A stretch of 64,000 nt of DNA from positions 3,162,001-3,226,000 of the forward strand of contig JAGYXB010000559.1 of assembly GCA_022495005.1 (NCBI GenBank), in the 5' to 3' direction. The DNA is from Rhyacophila brunnea. Lineage: Eukaryota; Arthropoda; Insecta; Trichoptera; Rhyacophilidae. The notes under the pieces were generated by a model that was given only the letters and a program-made list of their open reading frames with translations, did not search any database and had not been told where the DNA came from. Shown here piece by piece: positions 9,641 to 21,690 of this stretch; positions within the stretch are counted from its first letter, which is position 1, and each line of letters opens with the position of its first letter. The translations under genes and the position numbers were made by a program.

Positions 9641-11984
9641 GATAGTTAGGAAATCGCGGTGCAGATATATCCAGAATTATTTGCGCTAATACGCAATATA
9701 TACCATTACAGGGAACAATATATAGGTCCCTTCGTAAAAGAAATATGATCAAAATATAGATGGAGGGGCACATATTTTTTTACATATTATTACGTCGGTA
9801 ACAGTGTTACTTTCGTTATATAAGAATGCGTTTGTACTTTTATTTTCTTTGAAGTAAACAGATAATGCATTACCCATTTTAAGACGTTTATTAAGTATGT
9901 ATTTATAACAGTCCTTATGTAGATTACAGAATGAGATAAGGTAGGTAACTCTTATTATTCCGCCAGGTGGGTTTTTAAATTCTCAGAGTTGAGGATAAAC
10001 AAAGTCACGCCACATATAGATAGGTAGGTATTATTCGTATATAGATATATCGAACAAGTTTACCTGTCTAGATAAAATACCGATGCAATTTTCGATCATA
10101 AATTGGTGGGTTTGGTATTGATGAATAGTAAAAAGTTAAAAAGCTCACTGACTGAACTGCTTTGATGATTGTCTGATAGATAGTGTCATCGATTATTATT
10201 CCATAATCGTAAATTTGACAAAAACTATTTCTTCGAATAGCGACAGTTGTAATAAATATTATATTAGGTATAGATTCGTAGATATGCGATGCATGTGATG
10301 TTTAGAATGACACATAGTGGTACAATGTAGAGATGGGAAAACTGGTCGATTTTGAAGACTAAGCATACATACTACCAGTATAAAAAAATACTTAGTATAG
10401 AAACTTGTTCCAAAATACTAAAATTAGTATTTGGAATACTATATAGAGCGTTTGGCGTGCGTATGCGACAAAAGTTAAATACTCAACTGAAACTAAAACC
10501 AACTCCATCTTAGTATTTGAAATACCTATCGGCTCAGGGAACTCAGACTGTGTATCGGCTTCAATACAATCGCTAAAAATACGCTGAGCTCCGCTTGTCG
10601 AAAAGTCTCAATAATTATAAAATTTTAAACACATTTTAAATTTATGAGTTGCTTTTCTGTTAGGTTACAATATTCTTGTTAACAAAAATGAATAACAGTG
10701 TTTTTTTTTTTTAATTTTAAACATGTTTTGAGCGATCATATAACAAGCCTAAGCCTGTGCGTCATCTTACCACTGTGGTGCGACACAAAATTTATGACCT
10801 ATTATTCATACATTCGAACGCAATAGACTAATACATTAAAATATACCTATATTCAAGTGCTATCTCGTTCGCGCGCATTTAATGTCAATAGTGTTGAAAG
10901 TCTACCAACTGGCGAGTGCACAGAACAGCGACTCGCGATGATATCATTACAAGTTTTTTGGAATAAGTTTATTGGGCCACACATACTAAGTATGGGTAGT
11001 TTCATCCGAAACTTGAGTACACAAACTGGTGACAGTATTTCCAACTCACCTCTAGTACAATGCCCTACATTTTAATGACACAAAGTAGAGATGCGACTTG
11101 CAGATGTCCTTAATTAATGAAATTAATTAATTTAATCAAAAATGTCGAGAAGCTTAAATGTACCCTGACATTGGTGAGGCTGGAAGAGGTCGGGAAAATT
11201 GTGAGGTTTTTAGGAGAATTAGAGAGAAGGCCGGACAACGGATCCTACATGAGAGAAATGGCGATATGACAGCGGGTCGCAGTCGAAACCTCGACAAAAC
11301 TATAATATATATATAAAGCTCGTTAAATCAGCGATTTGACACAATATTAATAAGTGCTAAAACAAAAATATTTCGCAGAGATTACAGAATTTAATATGAA
11401 TAATACATTATGTTACTATATTTTAGTTTGCGTGGATTAATGTTTTTATGCGTAAATGTGTTGGGTATGTGCATAGAGGTATTAAATAAAAGAGGGGCAA
11501 TGAATCAGCTATCTCATACAACTGAATGAAGCAGGCCAACAATAGCAGATAGCTTACGAGAAATAGCGACGCGATAAATAAAATTCAGGGCATCAAGAAG
11601 GTTTTACTTTGGTCATTATAATGTACCCATATAATATAATGTTAACGTGGAAATTTTGCCGCAACTTAATTACAAGCCCGCCTCACCATACTTTTTCGCC
11701 ATACCAGCCTGCTTCACCATACTTTCATATAACCTGCCGCCCCTAGGGTATATGAGACCAAACCATGGATACGCCACTATACTACTATAAACGAATTAAA
11801 GAAATTAACAGAAAATCTAATAAAATAAAGCTCTTATATTTTTAAAAGTACAAAACCTACATAGTACGATGTAAATATGTTTGCAAACAGAAAATAGTGA
11901 AGCTTTCTTTTAAGAGCTTATATATTATGATCAGATCATGATTTCTACCTTTTTTTGCTATGAAACTTCCGCAATGTTGAATAC
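9641..11984. other. Intergenic, nothing recognised
   Basis: This stretch holds short frames on both strands near 10853-11075 that overlap each other and match nothing I recognise. The segment at 11640-11765 resembles a worn transposon end. No gene is supported. Confidence 0.4.
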
Positions 11985-12415
11985 CTAAGTAATTGAACAT
12001 ACATAATTTTGAAAACACTCATGAGAAAATTATCCAATAGAAAAAATCTTTTTTGAAAAAAGTAAGACACCGACAGGATCGAGCCTGCGTCTCTTGGATA
12101 TGCTACGACTGCCATGCTTAATTGCGACAAATTTAATGTTAACTATTGGCCTTTTTAATACCTGTTCATAAGCGCTCTCCAAATTGAGTTACGGTAGGCG
12201 ATCGGTTTTTGTATTCTAAATTATTTATTACTTTAATTAATACGAACCGACGTCATGGATCACTCCAATATTTTATGTTGTAACTTACTTGAACTTGCTA
12301 ATAATTTAAATTAACTACTTCTTTTATTCAATGAATAACTCACAAGATATCAATAATTTGAATGGTACATTCTTAAAATCTTGTGAATTATTCGTTGAAT
12401 AAAAGAAATAGTTAA
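11985..12415. mobile_element. tRNA-bearing foldback element (family E), copy 1
   Basis: It has the same order as the copies at 22600 and 51978: an outer arm, a minus-strand tRNA-like module, a middle spacer of about 220 bp, then an arm pair. Here the right arm pair has collapsed into a hairpin. TTCTTTTATTCAATGAATAA at about 12318 faces TTATTCGTTGAATAAAAGAA at about 12388, and the plus-strand tRNA-like module between the arms is lost. No coding capacity. Confidence 0.6.
12066..12116 (-). repeat. tRNA-like module in foldback element
   Basis: The minus strand reads GGCAGTCGTAGCATATCC (A-box-like) followed by GCAGGCTCGATCCTGTCGG (B-box-like). It is shorter than a tRNA, missing part of the D/anticodon region, so it is a degenerate module and not a tRNA gene. 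Confidence 0.55.
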
Positions 12416-12771
12416 TTAAGAAGACCTAATTATATTTTATTTGTTGGTCGACTAGCAAAATTTAGCCGCAGATTACTTTTTCATTAATAAAATAGAAATG
12501 GGTAAGAAAAGATGTCTCGTCAGAATTTACAAGATTTAAGAACGAAGTTTTTGGATTGACTTCTCGCATTGCCTAATTCAGACACTTGAATCTAGATACT
12601 GCTGACGAAAATTACATACCTAATAGCAATAGATATATTACTAATTAATATTGAATACGAAATTAAGATGTTAACATATTTTCTATGTTTTTTTTTGGTT
12701 TATACATTTAATAGCCCTTTATTCTGCTGGTGCACACAAGTACGCATGTGCACACGTAGTTAGAGTTGGGT

Positions 12772-13634
12772 TTCGGGAATTCTTGAGAAATTTTCGAGAT
12801 TTTCCATCCCGAATCTCGAGAATTTAAATTTTTAACATTACGGGAAATCCCGGATTTGGAGAATCTTTTCTCGAGATTCGGGATTTCTTCATAATCAAAT
12901 ACTGATTAATTTTTTTATTATTGAAATAAGTTAACCAAATTTGAGTTCGAGTGTGTTACACAGTACAGACGATTCTTATTCGGCAACGACGATACATTTT
13001 GTGTCGTTTTCATACTTCTATTTGTTTGTCTTCTTACTTAAATAAAAAAAATATATTTTTTGGAATTTGTCTTTTTTTGAGCAGGTTGAACATGGCACAG
13101 ACAATAACTGTACGTTAGTGGGTACACCACAGATCAGTTCAAACTAAACCATTTAAATCTGTCGAACTATCAACAGACGTGCCCATATACGTACAGTTAT
13201 TGTCTGTGGCAGAGCAAGTGTCAAAAACTATGAAGGTTAGGTTCGCGGAGATAATACACAGGAGTAGTGTTTAAATTAGTTTTAAGTAGGGTATAGGTAC
13301 TTGAACGATATTGATACACGAATAATTTTACTTTGAATTTATTATGATAATAATTGTTTTTATTAGAAATAAATTGACATAAAATATACACCAATGACGT
13401 TGGTAAAATAAATCATGATTTCACTAGTGGATACACATTCGTGTAAATATAAAATATGATCTCCCTATAACTCTCTTTTTGAACTGATTTTAGGATTTTT
13501 TTACAGGTTTTTTTTTTTTAATTTTCTCGATATCTCGAGAATTCTTTTCTGGAAATACCAAATCTCGAAACTTCAAAAATTCATCATTTCGGGAAATCTC
13601 GAGATTGAGATTTTCTCGGGAAATACCCAACTCT
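12772..13634. mobile_element. Inverted-repeat DNA element with 'cgagat' rich ends
   Basis: The left end AGAGTTGGGTTTCGGGAATT is mirrored at the right by an end reading AGAGTTGGGTATTTCCCGAG on the minus strand. Both subterminal zones are packed with TCTCGAGA/TCGGGA words. The flanks fit a TA target (TA at 12771-12772 and 13634-13635) better than an 8-bp duplication, so a Tc1/mariner-like or undetermined origin is possible. It contains a separate short palindromic repeat at 13096-13208. Confidence 0.6.
13096..13208. repeat. 113-bp element with perfect 20-bp inverted ends
   Basis: CACAGACAATAACTGTACGT at 13096-13115 is exactly mirrored at 13189-13208, with a 73-bp middle. It sits inside the larger inverted-repeat element. 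It may be a minimal MITE or a conserved hairpin. Confidence 0.75.
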
Positions 13635-14744
13635 ACGGCCGTAGGCACTTGTTGAGAATTATTTTTAAGGGAATCGTTAGTGTATGTCAGGGTATTTACT
13701 TGGCGTCGCCGTCGCGTCGCGGTGACGTGAAAAATAAATACAAATAAGCAATAAAAATATCATCTGAACTGTCGCTAATGGCGAGCTCCGCAACGAACTG
13801 CTGTGTGGTGATAATTGTTTGGGCAAATCGCACTGCCTACCTACGTCTCAGGTCCCGTGATCTCTTTGAAAATAATAATAATATTTAGGTATTATTTAAC
13901 TGCTGCTACAGTAAACAGGCACATTTCAGTGAATTTATTTATGTATTTCAAATATGCTATCAGTTATCACTAGACGCCATGTGTACCTACATAGATATAT
14001 GAAAGAACTGTTAGATACATCTAGATAATTTATAACAAATGTATAAATTATTAGATAACAATATGTAAATTATTGCAATCATTCGACAAATCTAGTGATA
14101 TAGTGGAAGTTGAAGGCAATTTGGGGAGAGATTGGAGAGACTTTCAGCTAGTATAGAACTGGTGAATCATATTGTAGAATCATATGAGAGAAGCAATTTA
14201 GAAAATTTAAAAAAAAACTATAGTATTATCGATTCCATAATGTTAAAGAAAAACTGACACTAGATCCTCGAACGCTGGATGGATATGTAGGCGCCTAATA
14301 CCTACTCAGAAAAGCGCATTTTTTGTCGAATGCGTAAGTAAATATAATATAATATGTATTACGTACATAATTTGTTCTTAGTTTTTTTACTTAGATTTTT
14401 ACGTGATTACGTTTTCGTGGTATTATTTTAATAACTTTCCCTTTCATTTCACATATGACTGTAAATATGAAATGTCATATACCAGGAGCGGTGAACCTTT
14501 TCGCGGTTAGGTGCTATTTAAAAAAAATGTAATGATGGGTGTCGTGCCAAAAAAAAAAAACGTTCCCAAAATCAGTCAACTTGTTTTTTAGATCTGCTAG
14601 CCAAAAATGTTAAACTGAGAATTTATCAATTTACTGCACAACGGTTGACTTTCCGCAAAAATACAGATTGCATTCTCGCATGCAAACTCGACTGATTTTA
14701 AGAGTTTAAGGCCTTGTCTCGCGTGAAAAAACTCGTGCGCATTT
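13635..14744. other. Intergenic, nothing recognised
   Basis: There is a short GC-richer patch at about 13700-13820 and a possible hAT-like terminus near 14484 (CAGGAGCGGTGAACC). Neither could be paired or assigned. Confidence 0.35.
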
Positions 14745-14858
14745 CAGGTACATGTGACCTTATTGAGCCGTCCACATGTAATCGCCGCGTCTCACTTCTC
14801 GCAGGTACAGGTGACCTCATTAAATTGTCCACACACACTCGCGACGTATCACAGCGAG
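14745..14858 (+). repeat. Two-copy 57-bp tandem repeat
   Basis: CAGGTACATGTGACCTTATT at 14745 recurs as CAGGTACAGGTGACCTCATT at 14802. The similarity extends through 'gtccaca ... tcgc.acgt.tca' in each unit. The units are diverged. Confidence 0.6.
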
Positions 14859-15844
14859 ACACGCGTCGTCCAGATAAGCTCTAAGGTTTTCCTCAATTAT
14901 TTCGCATGCCAACAGAATTCCTATGAATGCCAAACGTGGTAAGCGTGATATAGGCTCGCCACAGTTGTGCTATACTAAACAAGTAGAGTGTGTATTCTAT
15001 AAGCTGGCGTGCGGTCCCCCCCCCGCTTCAGCATTCAGCACTGAATTCCGTCTCGTTCCCTCCCATTGAAAACTTGCAACAGTCGAACGCGATGGCACAA
15101 TGCTCACCGTTCGCGAACGACGTGGCGTGAACACCAGCGTATAGAATACAGGCTCTAATTTTAATTATTCCTCTAATTATTTTTGCTAATAATGTGTGCG
15201 CCAGTAAAATCAACGTCTCTAAAAGGGTGCAACTATGTTATATATTTGGGAAGCACTGAATTCTATAATCATGTTATATGCATCGTTGACAATATGATAT
15301 TATCTTTCCAAACATTGATGACGTGGTTCATAAATTTAACTAATCCTTTCGCCAAGGTCTATTGGGAAATAAGAATAAATTTTAAATTTACGATAGGATG
15401 TTAAAATCTTTCTCAATAAGGATTAATAAGATGTAGATATAATCAATAATCATTAAACAGAACATTCTATATTAAATATTAATAATGATCACTTTATCTT
15501 ATCGGTTAAATGGATACTATAAATTTTATGGACAGTAAAGAAATTGTAGAATAATTTAGTGTTCTTGCATTATTTTCTATTGATAAACGATTCAGGAGAG
15601 TTTTGATAAAAAGTGAATTATATTCATATAATCAATAATTAATCCTTGTAGTCGGTATCTCGTATTATATAGTATGTACCTACATGCATTTTTTTTTTAT
15701 AAAAAAAACAATATCACATAGTTTTCATGAAAACATCAAGCGTTGAATAAACCTTGTTGAATGAGACAATCACAAATGCTAATTTAATTATTTAATAGCG
15801 GGTATTTTTCTCGATTTGATTCAAGTTTTCTTTCTCCTCAGAAT
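14859..15844. other. Intergenic, nothing recognised
   Basis: GC-richer patch with a poly-C run at about 15017-15025, otherwise AT-rich. No gene recognised. Confidence 0.4.
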
Positions 15845-16172
15845 AGATTAATAAATATAATTCAGATAGGCTATACCCCAATACACTACATTTTGAAGCA
15901 GGGTTTTGAATGTGTGAGTGTCAAGAAAATCAAGCACATATTATAGACGTGCAATTAATAGTGTGTTGCAACCTTCAAATATACCAATAATGGATGAGCG
16001 TCAGTGCATACATCGGGAGCAGTTGTCAGAACGAAGGAATGAAGTATTCTTGACACGTGTTTGAAGGAATGACGTATTCTTGACACGTGTTTAAGTTTAT
16101 CCCATATTCTTCCACGCTCGAGATCGGTTGGCTGTTACTCCGCACCCGTTAGGTATTTCAGTTCCCATTATT
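15845..16172 (+). repeat. Dispersed repeat family L, copy 1
   Basis: This matches 42262-42570 over about 300 bp in the same orientation. One frame in both copies reads RQCIHREQLSE or RQCIRREQLSE, followed by a stop soon after, which may be the decayed C-terminus of a transposon protein. This copy has an internal 32-bp duplication around 'gaatgaagtattcttgacacgtgttt'. Function unknown. Confidence 0.6.
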
Positions 16173-16260
16173 TTTTAGGTGAGATAGATACCGACAGCCA
16201 AATAAGATAATGTGGGAAATTTGCTTTGTTTATTTATTTATTAAGTATCTATTATATTTT

Positions 16261-16511
16261 CGCACCCACGATGGCCGCGTGGCTTAAACGCCGGCCTATA
16301 GAGTCGAGGGTCCCAGGTTCGAATCCTGGGTCTGGCAAGTACACATATTGTTTTTCAATTTGTGTATGAGTCAGAGTATGGACCTAATAGGTTGAGCAAG
16401 TGGCTAACATCCATTTCTCGTAAAAATAAAATCTGTTAATACAAACCTTCACTCTGTGGAGGCCCATATGATACTATCAGGATCGGACATGGTCGAAAGA
16501 AAAGAAGAATA
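16261..16511 (+). repeat. tRNA-derived SINE, copy 2
   Basis: This copy has the same head and body as 4643-4883: an A-box-like TGGCTTAAACGCCGG and a B box GGTTCGAATCC. It is flanked by a 10-bp duplication attatatttt (16251-16260 and 16512-16521), the hallmark of LINE-assisted retroposition. The body ends GGATCGGACATGGTCGAAAG followed by an A-rich tail. Confidence 0.88.
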
Positions 16512-16761
16512 ATTATATTTTAGCTTAGTGGCATCCAGTCTACACGTGAGAAAATAGCGACGAGCTTAAATTCGCGGGCGCTTCCGGTCTCTCGGCGGAT
16601 AGTGATGCCAAATTAATATTTTTTTTATTTAATGCAACATGCTTAATACAAACTTATTTAAATTATGTAAGTACCTAAATAATAATAAAAATAGAAAGTA
16701 ATAGGGATATACAAAAATATGGGAATGTGATGTCCCCACTCAGAAAAAACACTGATTAATA

Positions 16762-17400
16762 CGTATGTATGTATGTATTTAAAAAGTAGGTAGATAATTT
16801 ATTTAAGAAACGTTCACAACATGAGATTTACATTATAACAAATATTATCCGCACAAGAGATAAGAATAGAATACCTACTATAATAATAATTAAGTACAAT
16901 TTTACCTAAACAGAAAAATAAAATTTCGAATACAAAATATATAGCACGTCACTGAAAATGTCTACGTCTTTGGGGAGCGCATTTACTAGTCTTGCACCCC
17001 TCGCGAATGGTGCCTGATAGGCTTGACACGAGGAAACGATTCCGATCCAGAATAAATCATGGCTGCTGCGACTACGTAGGTAATTGACAGGCGCATGTAA
17101 ATTCAAATTCTTCAGGACACCAGGATTGGAAACCATCCCTCGCGATAACAGGCAAAAATGTTTCAAGAGCAAAAGAGATCTACGAGATTCAAGAGAATGA
17201 AAAGTAAGCATGCCATGTAGAAAGGCAGTCGGAAAATAATTATTTGACGAATTATCGAAACGAAAATAGTTAAATGTCTTAAAATAAAGAAATTTCTTTT
17301 GGACGCGTTCTAAAATAAGCTTATAGGAAACCACATAAGGACACCAGATAATCGACCTATATTCAAGAATGCTACGCACTAACGAGGCGTATCTACATAT
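16762..17400 (-). pseudogene. Jockey-like LINE pol C-terminal fragment
   Basis: The minus frame reads ASLVRSILEYRSIIWCPY and soon after ERVQKKFLYF, then SLESRRSLLLLKHF. This is the conserved 'LVRSxLEYxSxxWxPY ... ERVQKKFL ... SLxxRR' region downstream of the reverse transcriptase catalytic centre in Jockey-group LINEs. The frame stays open to a stop at 16906. About 140 bp of 3' untranslated sequence follows and ends in a (GTAT)n-like tail at 16762-16779. The 5' part, including the catalytic motif and endonuclease, is absent, so it is a truncated dead copy. Confidence 0.78.
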
Positions 17401-18713
17401 GGAAGAGAAATGTTAATAATTGAAAATGTACCAATTATTAGATAAAATGAAAAGTTTGGTTAAAACGTACGAATAGAGATTTAGATGCATTATTAAGAAA
17501 GTACTATAGAGTTTAGCGTACATATTTATTATATCATAATAATATTATAATATGTGCACTACGATAAAACAGATTAAAGCAATGAAATATAAACCCCACT
17601 TCGCTAATAATTAGATTATGTCGTGTGACATAATATCATCAAAGAGATGAGCTATGACAATAACCAGTAAAATAATATTCAGCTTGGATTAAGAAATTAG
17701 ATTAAAAAAGACAAAATATTAAAGCTAATTAAATTTATCATCGTATTATATTATCGTCCGGTGATTGTGATTTTATGATTTTTTTTACAAATACTGTATT
17801 ATTTCTCGGCTCCCTGGCAGGATCTCCAGGGCCCCCTATGGGTCCGCGCCCCCCAGTTTGAGAAGTACTGACCTACACCATAATTGGAACAACTATAGAC
17901 ATTCATAATTAAAATCGTAAACGACCCCTTACCACCCCTTTCCGTTTAAATTCATTCATTACCTATCTACTGTATTTTATTATTCTTTCTAAGCAATTTC
18001 AATTTTGAATTGAGAAATTCAATCAAAATATATTTATACTTTTTATATGTCAACGTCAGCTCCACAGGCGAAAAAATCTGCTTCCATGAAATCTATTCCC
18101 AATAGTTGTATTATTGACATTTTTTTCCGTTAGCGCTTAGATTGTGTCACCCCATGCATAGAAAAATGTTTTGGAGAAGAGGCCAGTTTGAAAAAATATT
18201 ACTAATATTTTGATGTTAAGAAAACCGAGCAGCTCCCACTGACTTCCGCATTTACTCCACTCTCCCAACAACTTATAGTAGATAGCTTCTCGTCGCTGCC
18301 ATCGTGAAATTTTACACATTCCAGATACATTCCCCATACCCAGACACTCCGCACTTTAAATTTAGCGATAAATACCTGAGCTGCAGGTATGATTAAGTAT
18401 ATAAACTACGATTTATTGTGAGCTGTCACATCCACAAGTGATTATCGAATGAGCGTGGCTTAACAGTCATAATTATTAGGATCGCTAATGTCCGTTTGTG
18501 TCGTCTCCGTCGTCTTGTCTTTTAGACGTGCCACATCATCCGGGCGATGATCTTTAGTCATGTAGTCCAAACGTAGTAATAATCTATGTATCTTAAGAAT
18601 TTGTATTTTTTTCCGTTTCTGGAAGCGCTCAACCTCATTGATATACTAGTAACTAGACCCTATCAGCTTATCGATATTTTAAATTTAAACAAATGAACAG
18701 TTCTACCCAAGGC
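17401..18713. other. Intergenic with one isolated hAT-like end
   Basis: CCCAGTTTGAGAAGTACTG at about 17853-17871 is a hAT-type terminus without an identified partner. The rest shows no gene. Confidence 0.4.
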
Positions 18714-19068
18714 ATGAACAAAAACGAACCATAAGTGCGAGTGAGTAAGCATTCGGCACCCCTATATCTCCGCACTATGCGTTAGAGTAAGATAAAATTT
18801 CTACGGCTGAATTAAATATTTTTTGTAAACGTAACCGGTAAATATGGATTTGACTGATTACATTCATTTAAAAACTGCGAGGACGCGTTGCTGAAATTTA
18901 TTGTTTTTGTGTTAAATGTAAAGTTAGTGGTAATTATTATTAATTATTTTAGAAGAACATAATATGGTTAACTATTTTGTGTTTAAATTTGATAGCCATG
19001 CTGAGAAGCAACACGATGGTATAATGTTTCATAGTTAAGTTGATAATAATAAAATCGAGGTTCTACTG
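18714..19068 (-). repeat. pogo/Tigger-like repeat (family M), copy 1
   Basis: On the minus strand it begins after TA with CAGTAGAACCTCGATTTTAT, the classic shape of pogo/Tigger ends. It continues through sequence shared in the opposite orientation with 26757-27098. The distal end is not identified, so it is probably truncated. Non-coding. Confidence 0.6.
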
Positions 19069-19539
19069 TACGTTATACACAAGAAACACGGCTTCATTTC
19101 ATTTCATAATAGGCGCTCTCTATATTATATCATTACTCTGAGGTTCGACCTATCTAGCGAAAAGGTCACCATTAAGATATATTTTTTTCAGAACCAGACG
19201 ATACATAATTATATCTAATAAATAAAAAGGAATTTATTGTTAAGCCGTTTAAATTGAATCCAGATTCAAATGGCTTGTTGGCAACTGTCCAGTCCCATTA
19301 TTAAAAGCTTGCAAAGTTCATTAAGTGATACAAATTATGCTGTCACATTTGTTTTATCTGGCAGTTTATTATACGCATAATGAATTTCGATATCAATAAC
19401 TTACTACCTATTGTTTTATTTCGAATGAGTTCTTCGTTTAGCATATACATAGTTTCACATACATAACGCGTAAAACAAAACTATTATTATCGACGTTGTT
19501 AACAAACGTTAAACACAAAGCCATTTGTTGAGTACAGTT

Positions 19540-19629
19540 ATTCATTCTTCTTCTTATCGAGACATCCCCTAACGGAGGACGTCCACCATCAGGGCGATCC
19601 TTGTCGTAACAGCTCGGAGCTGCACTCCG
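19540..19629 (-). repeat. LINE 3'-tail-like fragment
   Basis: The minus strand ends in GATAAGAAGAAGAATG after a GC-balanced segment, resembling the GAA-rich tail that follows the RTE stop at 33371. No coding sequence is left; tentative. Confidence 0.35.
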
Positions 19630-19951
19630 TTAAGGTTATATCTCACCTGAGGCATGGTCTAAAAAGATCGTGACTAGGCGATGCGCGGATTGCGGATTTT
19701 TATGTTATGTTTATATTATTATATTCGTGATAATAATAGTATATTCATTGACATGTTTTCTTTTTCAAGTACATGCGGAATGTTTTTTAATTCATCTTTA
19801 CACGATTTAAGAATATATTCATCCGACTCCATCACAAAAGAAATTGACGTGCGAACAGGTCGACTATCCCTCTCCGAATGGCAACGCGGCCCAAATTTCG
19901 TTCCACATAGTGTTGAAAATTATTTGCCGTTTCACTTATGTACGCTCTTAA
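19630..19951 (+). mobile_element. TTAA-flanked MITE family G, copy 2 (322 bp)
   Basis: Bounded by TTAA at 19630-19633 and 19948-19951. The left end TTAAGGTTATATCTCACCTG and, on the minus strand, the right end TTAAGAGCGTACATAAGTG form imperfect inverted ends. The sequence runs parallel to the interrupted copies at 3715 and 31339. Non-coding. Confidence 0.75.
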
Positions 19952-20410
19952 GCCACGAAATGCGACGTCGTCCTCCGTCCTGCAGAACCATTCTAACTCA
20001 CATTTCAAATATTTTGCAGAAGAGTTTTTTGAAACAGCCTACTTCAGTAAAGTTATTCAATATTTATATTATAGACAAGTGTATGCACCATTTTTTCATC
20101 AATAATCTTACTAAAATATGATGCGTACATTTATCCATAAAAATAATAAATAATTTCAGTAAGTTGTTTAAAAAAACTGATTTAAAAAATGATTGATCGT
20201 TCCTTGGATGATAAATTGGGGAATGCTGCATTTTTGTCCCCTCATAATGTGGCCGTAGAGCTATAGTTTTTTGATACCATGTAGAACTTAACTTATCGGT
20301 TCTTCCCAATTAGATTGAGAGCGTCAAAATTAAATTTTGTCACTCGGTCAGTTCACGGAATTTTTAAAATGTGTCTTTACAGTCACATTTTGAAAGCCCC
20401 AACTCTCCGA
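19952..20410. other. Intergenic, nothing recognised
   Basis: No gene or repeat recognised. Confidence 0.4.
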
Positions 20411-20487
20411 GACACAATGGCGAAGGGTGGAGGTATGCTGTTAAGATCCGACATAAATAGTGCACTTTAAACTTTGTTAGTCATACA

Positions 20488-20923
20488 TATTTGTTTTTAT
20501 TGAACTAAGACTACAATTTACAGGTGGTGTTAGTTTTAAAAATCAACTAAACCCTGCGTAAACCAAACCATAATAGTTTTTGTATATTTTGGGTGATCCG
20601 ACAAAATTGTGCACACTTTTTCATTCATAGTTATTTGTTTTCGTTGATATAGAAATACAGAATTTTTTTAATTCATTAAGCCAACCAAAGCTAACCAAAA
20701 TATAATAGATGAAAAATATTGTTCTATCTATAAAATATCTAAAATGATGTATGAATTATTGGCATAATTTTAGATATTTTATAGATACCTATACGAGTGT
20801 TTTTTGACTATAAGGTATCTATTATGATTTGGTTTTCGCAGGGTTCAATTGAATTTTAAAAACTAACCAACACCATCTGTAAATTCAAAACTGTTGTATT
20901 AGTTCAATGAAAACAAATACGTG
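20488..20923. repeat. Palindromic unit with ~85-bp inverted arms
   Basis: ATTTGTTTTTATTGAACTAA at about 20489 faces TTAGTTCAATGAAAACAAAT at about 20900. The arms continue through 'tttacaggtggtgttagtttt' and 'aaccctgcg..aaccaaa.cataatag' type words. Non-coding. Confidence 0.65.
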
Positions 20924-20926
20924 GGA

Positions 20927-21608
20927 CTGGTCCCGGGATTGGCACTTTTTTTTTCATTGTTAATATAAAAAAAATATATTTACACATAACATTGATAAAA
21001 TCGGTCAAAAATAAATCTAGTATAATTAATAATATTTAAGACATTTATTGTTAATATTGTATATCTACGTTCAATCTTGGAAATATATAAGTTTAATGGA
21101 GTAAATAATATTAAATATAGGTATATATATATAAATAAATAATAATGTGAATTTAATACGAGATTGCTGTTTGTGATAGTAAAGACTTAACGAATGGATT
21201 AGCGAGATTTAAAACAGTAAAGCAAATAATCATGGCGTACCTACTTATGGCCTTTCCGCTTCATAAATCTAATTAGTCAGCCAAATATGAAATTGCCGTA
21301 AAACGTATGAGATCATGGTGGAATTACTTTGTTAAAAGTGCGAAGCTTTGTTTTTTCCAACCTTTCTCATTTTTAATAATTTATGTGAAAAAATAAAATG
21401 AATCGGCAACATACAACTTCATTCAAACTGAGTTTATTTCTAATGGAGTTATTTTTTATTAAAAGTATTTTTTCTGTTATATTTTCGCTTTTATTTTATG
21501 TTCCATAAAAATTGATAAAAATCAATCCCGAAATCCCGGGATTATGTTTATCAATCCCGGGATTCATAGGTATCGAAAATAGCTCGGGATCCCGGGATTG
21601 GAATCTCT
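20927..21608. mobile_element. hAT-like element with GATTCCAATCCCGGG ends
   Basis: The right end reads AGAGATTCCAATCCCGGGAT on the minus strand. The left part (CCCGGGATTGGCAC plus a T-rich stretch and 'acataacatt') matches 62640-62715. The true left terminus appears to be trimmed here. Non-coding. Confidence 0.5.
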
Positions 21609-21690
21609 ACGTATGACTGACAAAGTTTAGTGTGCACTATTTATAGCGGATATTAAAAGCCTACCCCACCCTTAGCCACTTCCGTGACAT

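Larger units (their letters stand above)
20411..21690. mobile_element. Nested inverted-repeat composite
   Basis: The outer arms at about 20411-20487 and 21612-21690 are inverted copies of each other, sharing ATAAATAGTGCAC and ACTTTGT.AGTCATAC. Immediately inside the left arm is a second palindromic unit (20488-20923). Next comes a 'cccgggatt'-rich element (20927-21608) that reaches exactly to the right outer arm. No protein is encoded. The arrangement is best read as successive insertion into one older element. Confidence 0.6.

Noticed and set aside
10853..11075. Opposite-strand 63- and 72-codon frames over the same bases
   Set aside because: They shadow each other; neither matches a family I recognise.
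15017..15025. Poly-C and poly-G runs (also 23911, 30392, 48409, 54161) as functional G-quadruplexes
   Set aside because: Single homopolymer runs without the four-tract spacing of a quadruplex; likely slippage or assembly-sensitive sites.
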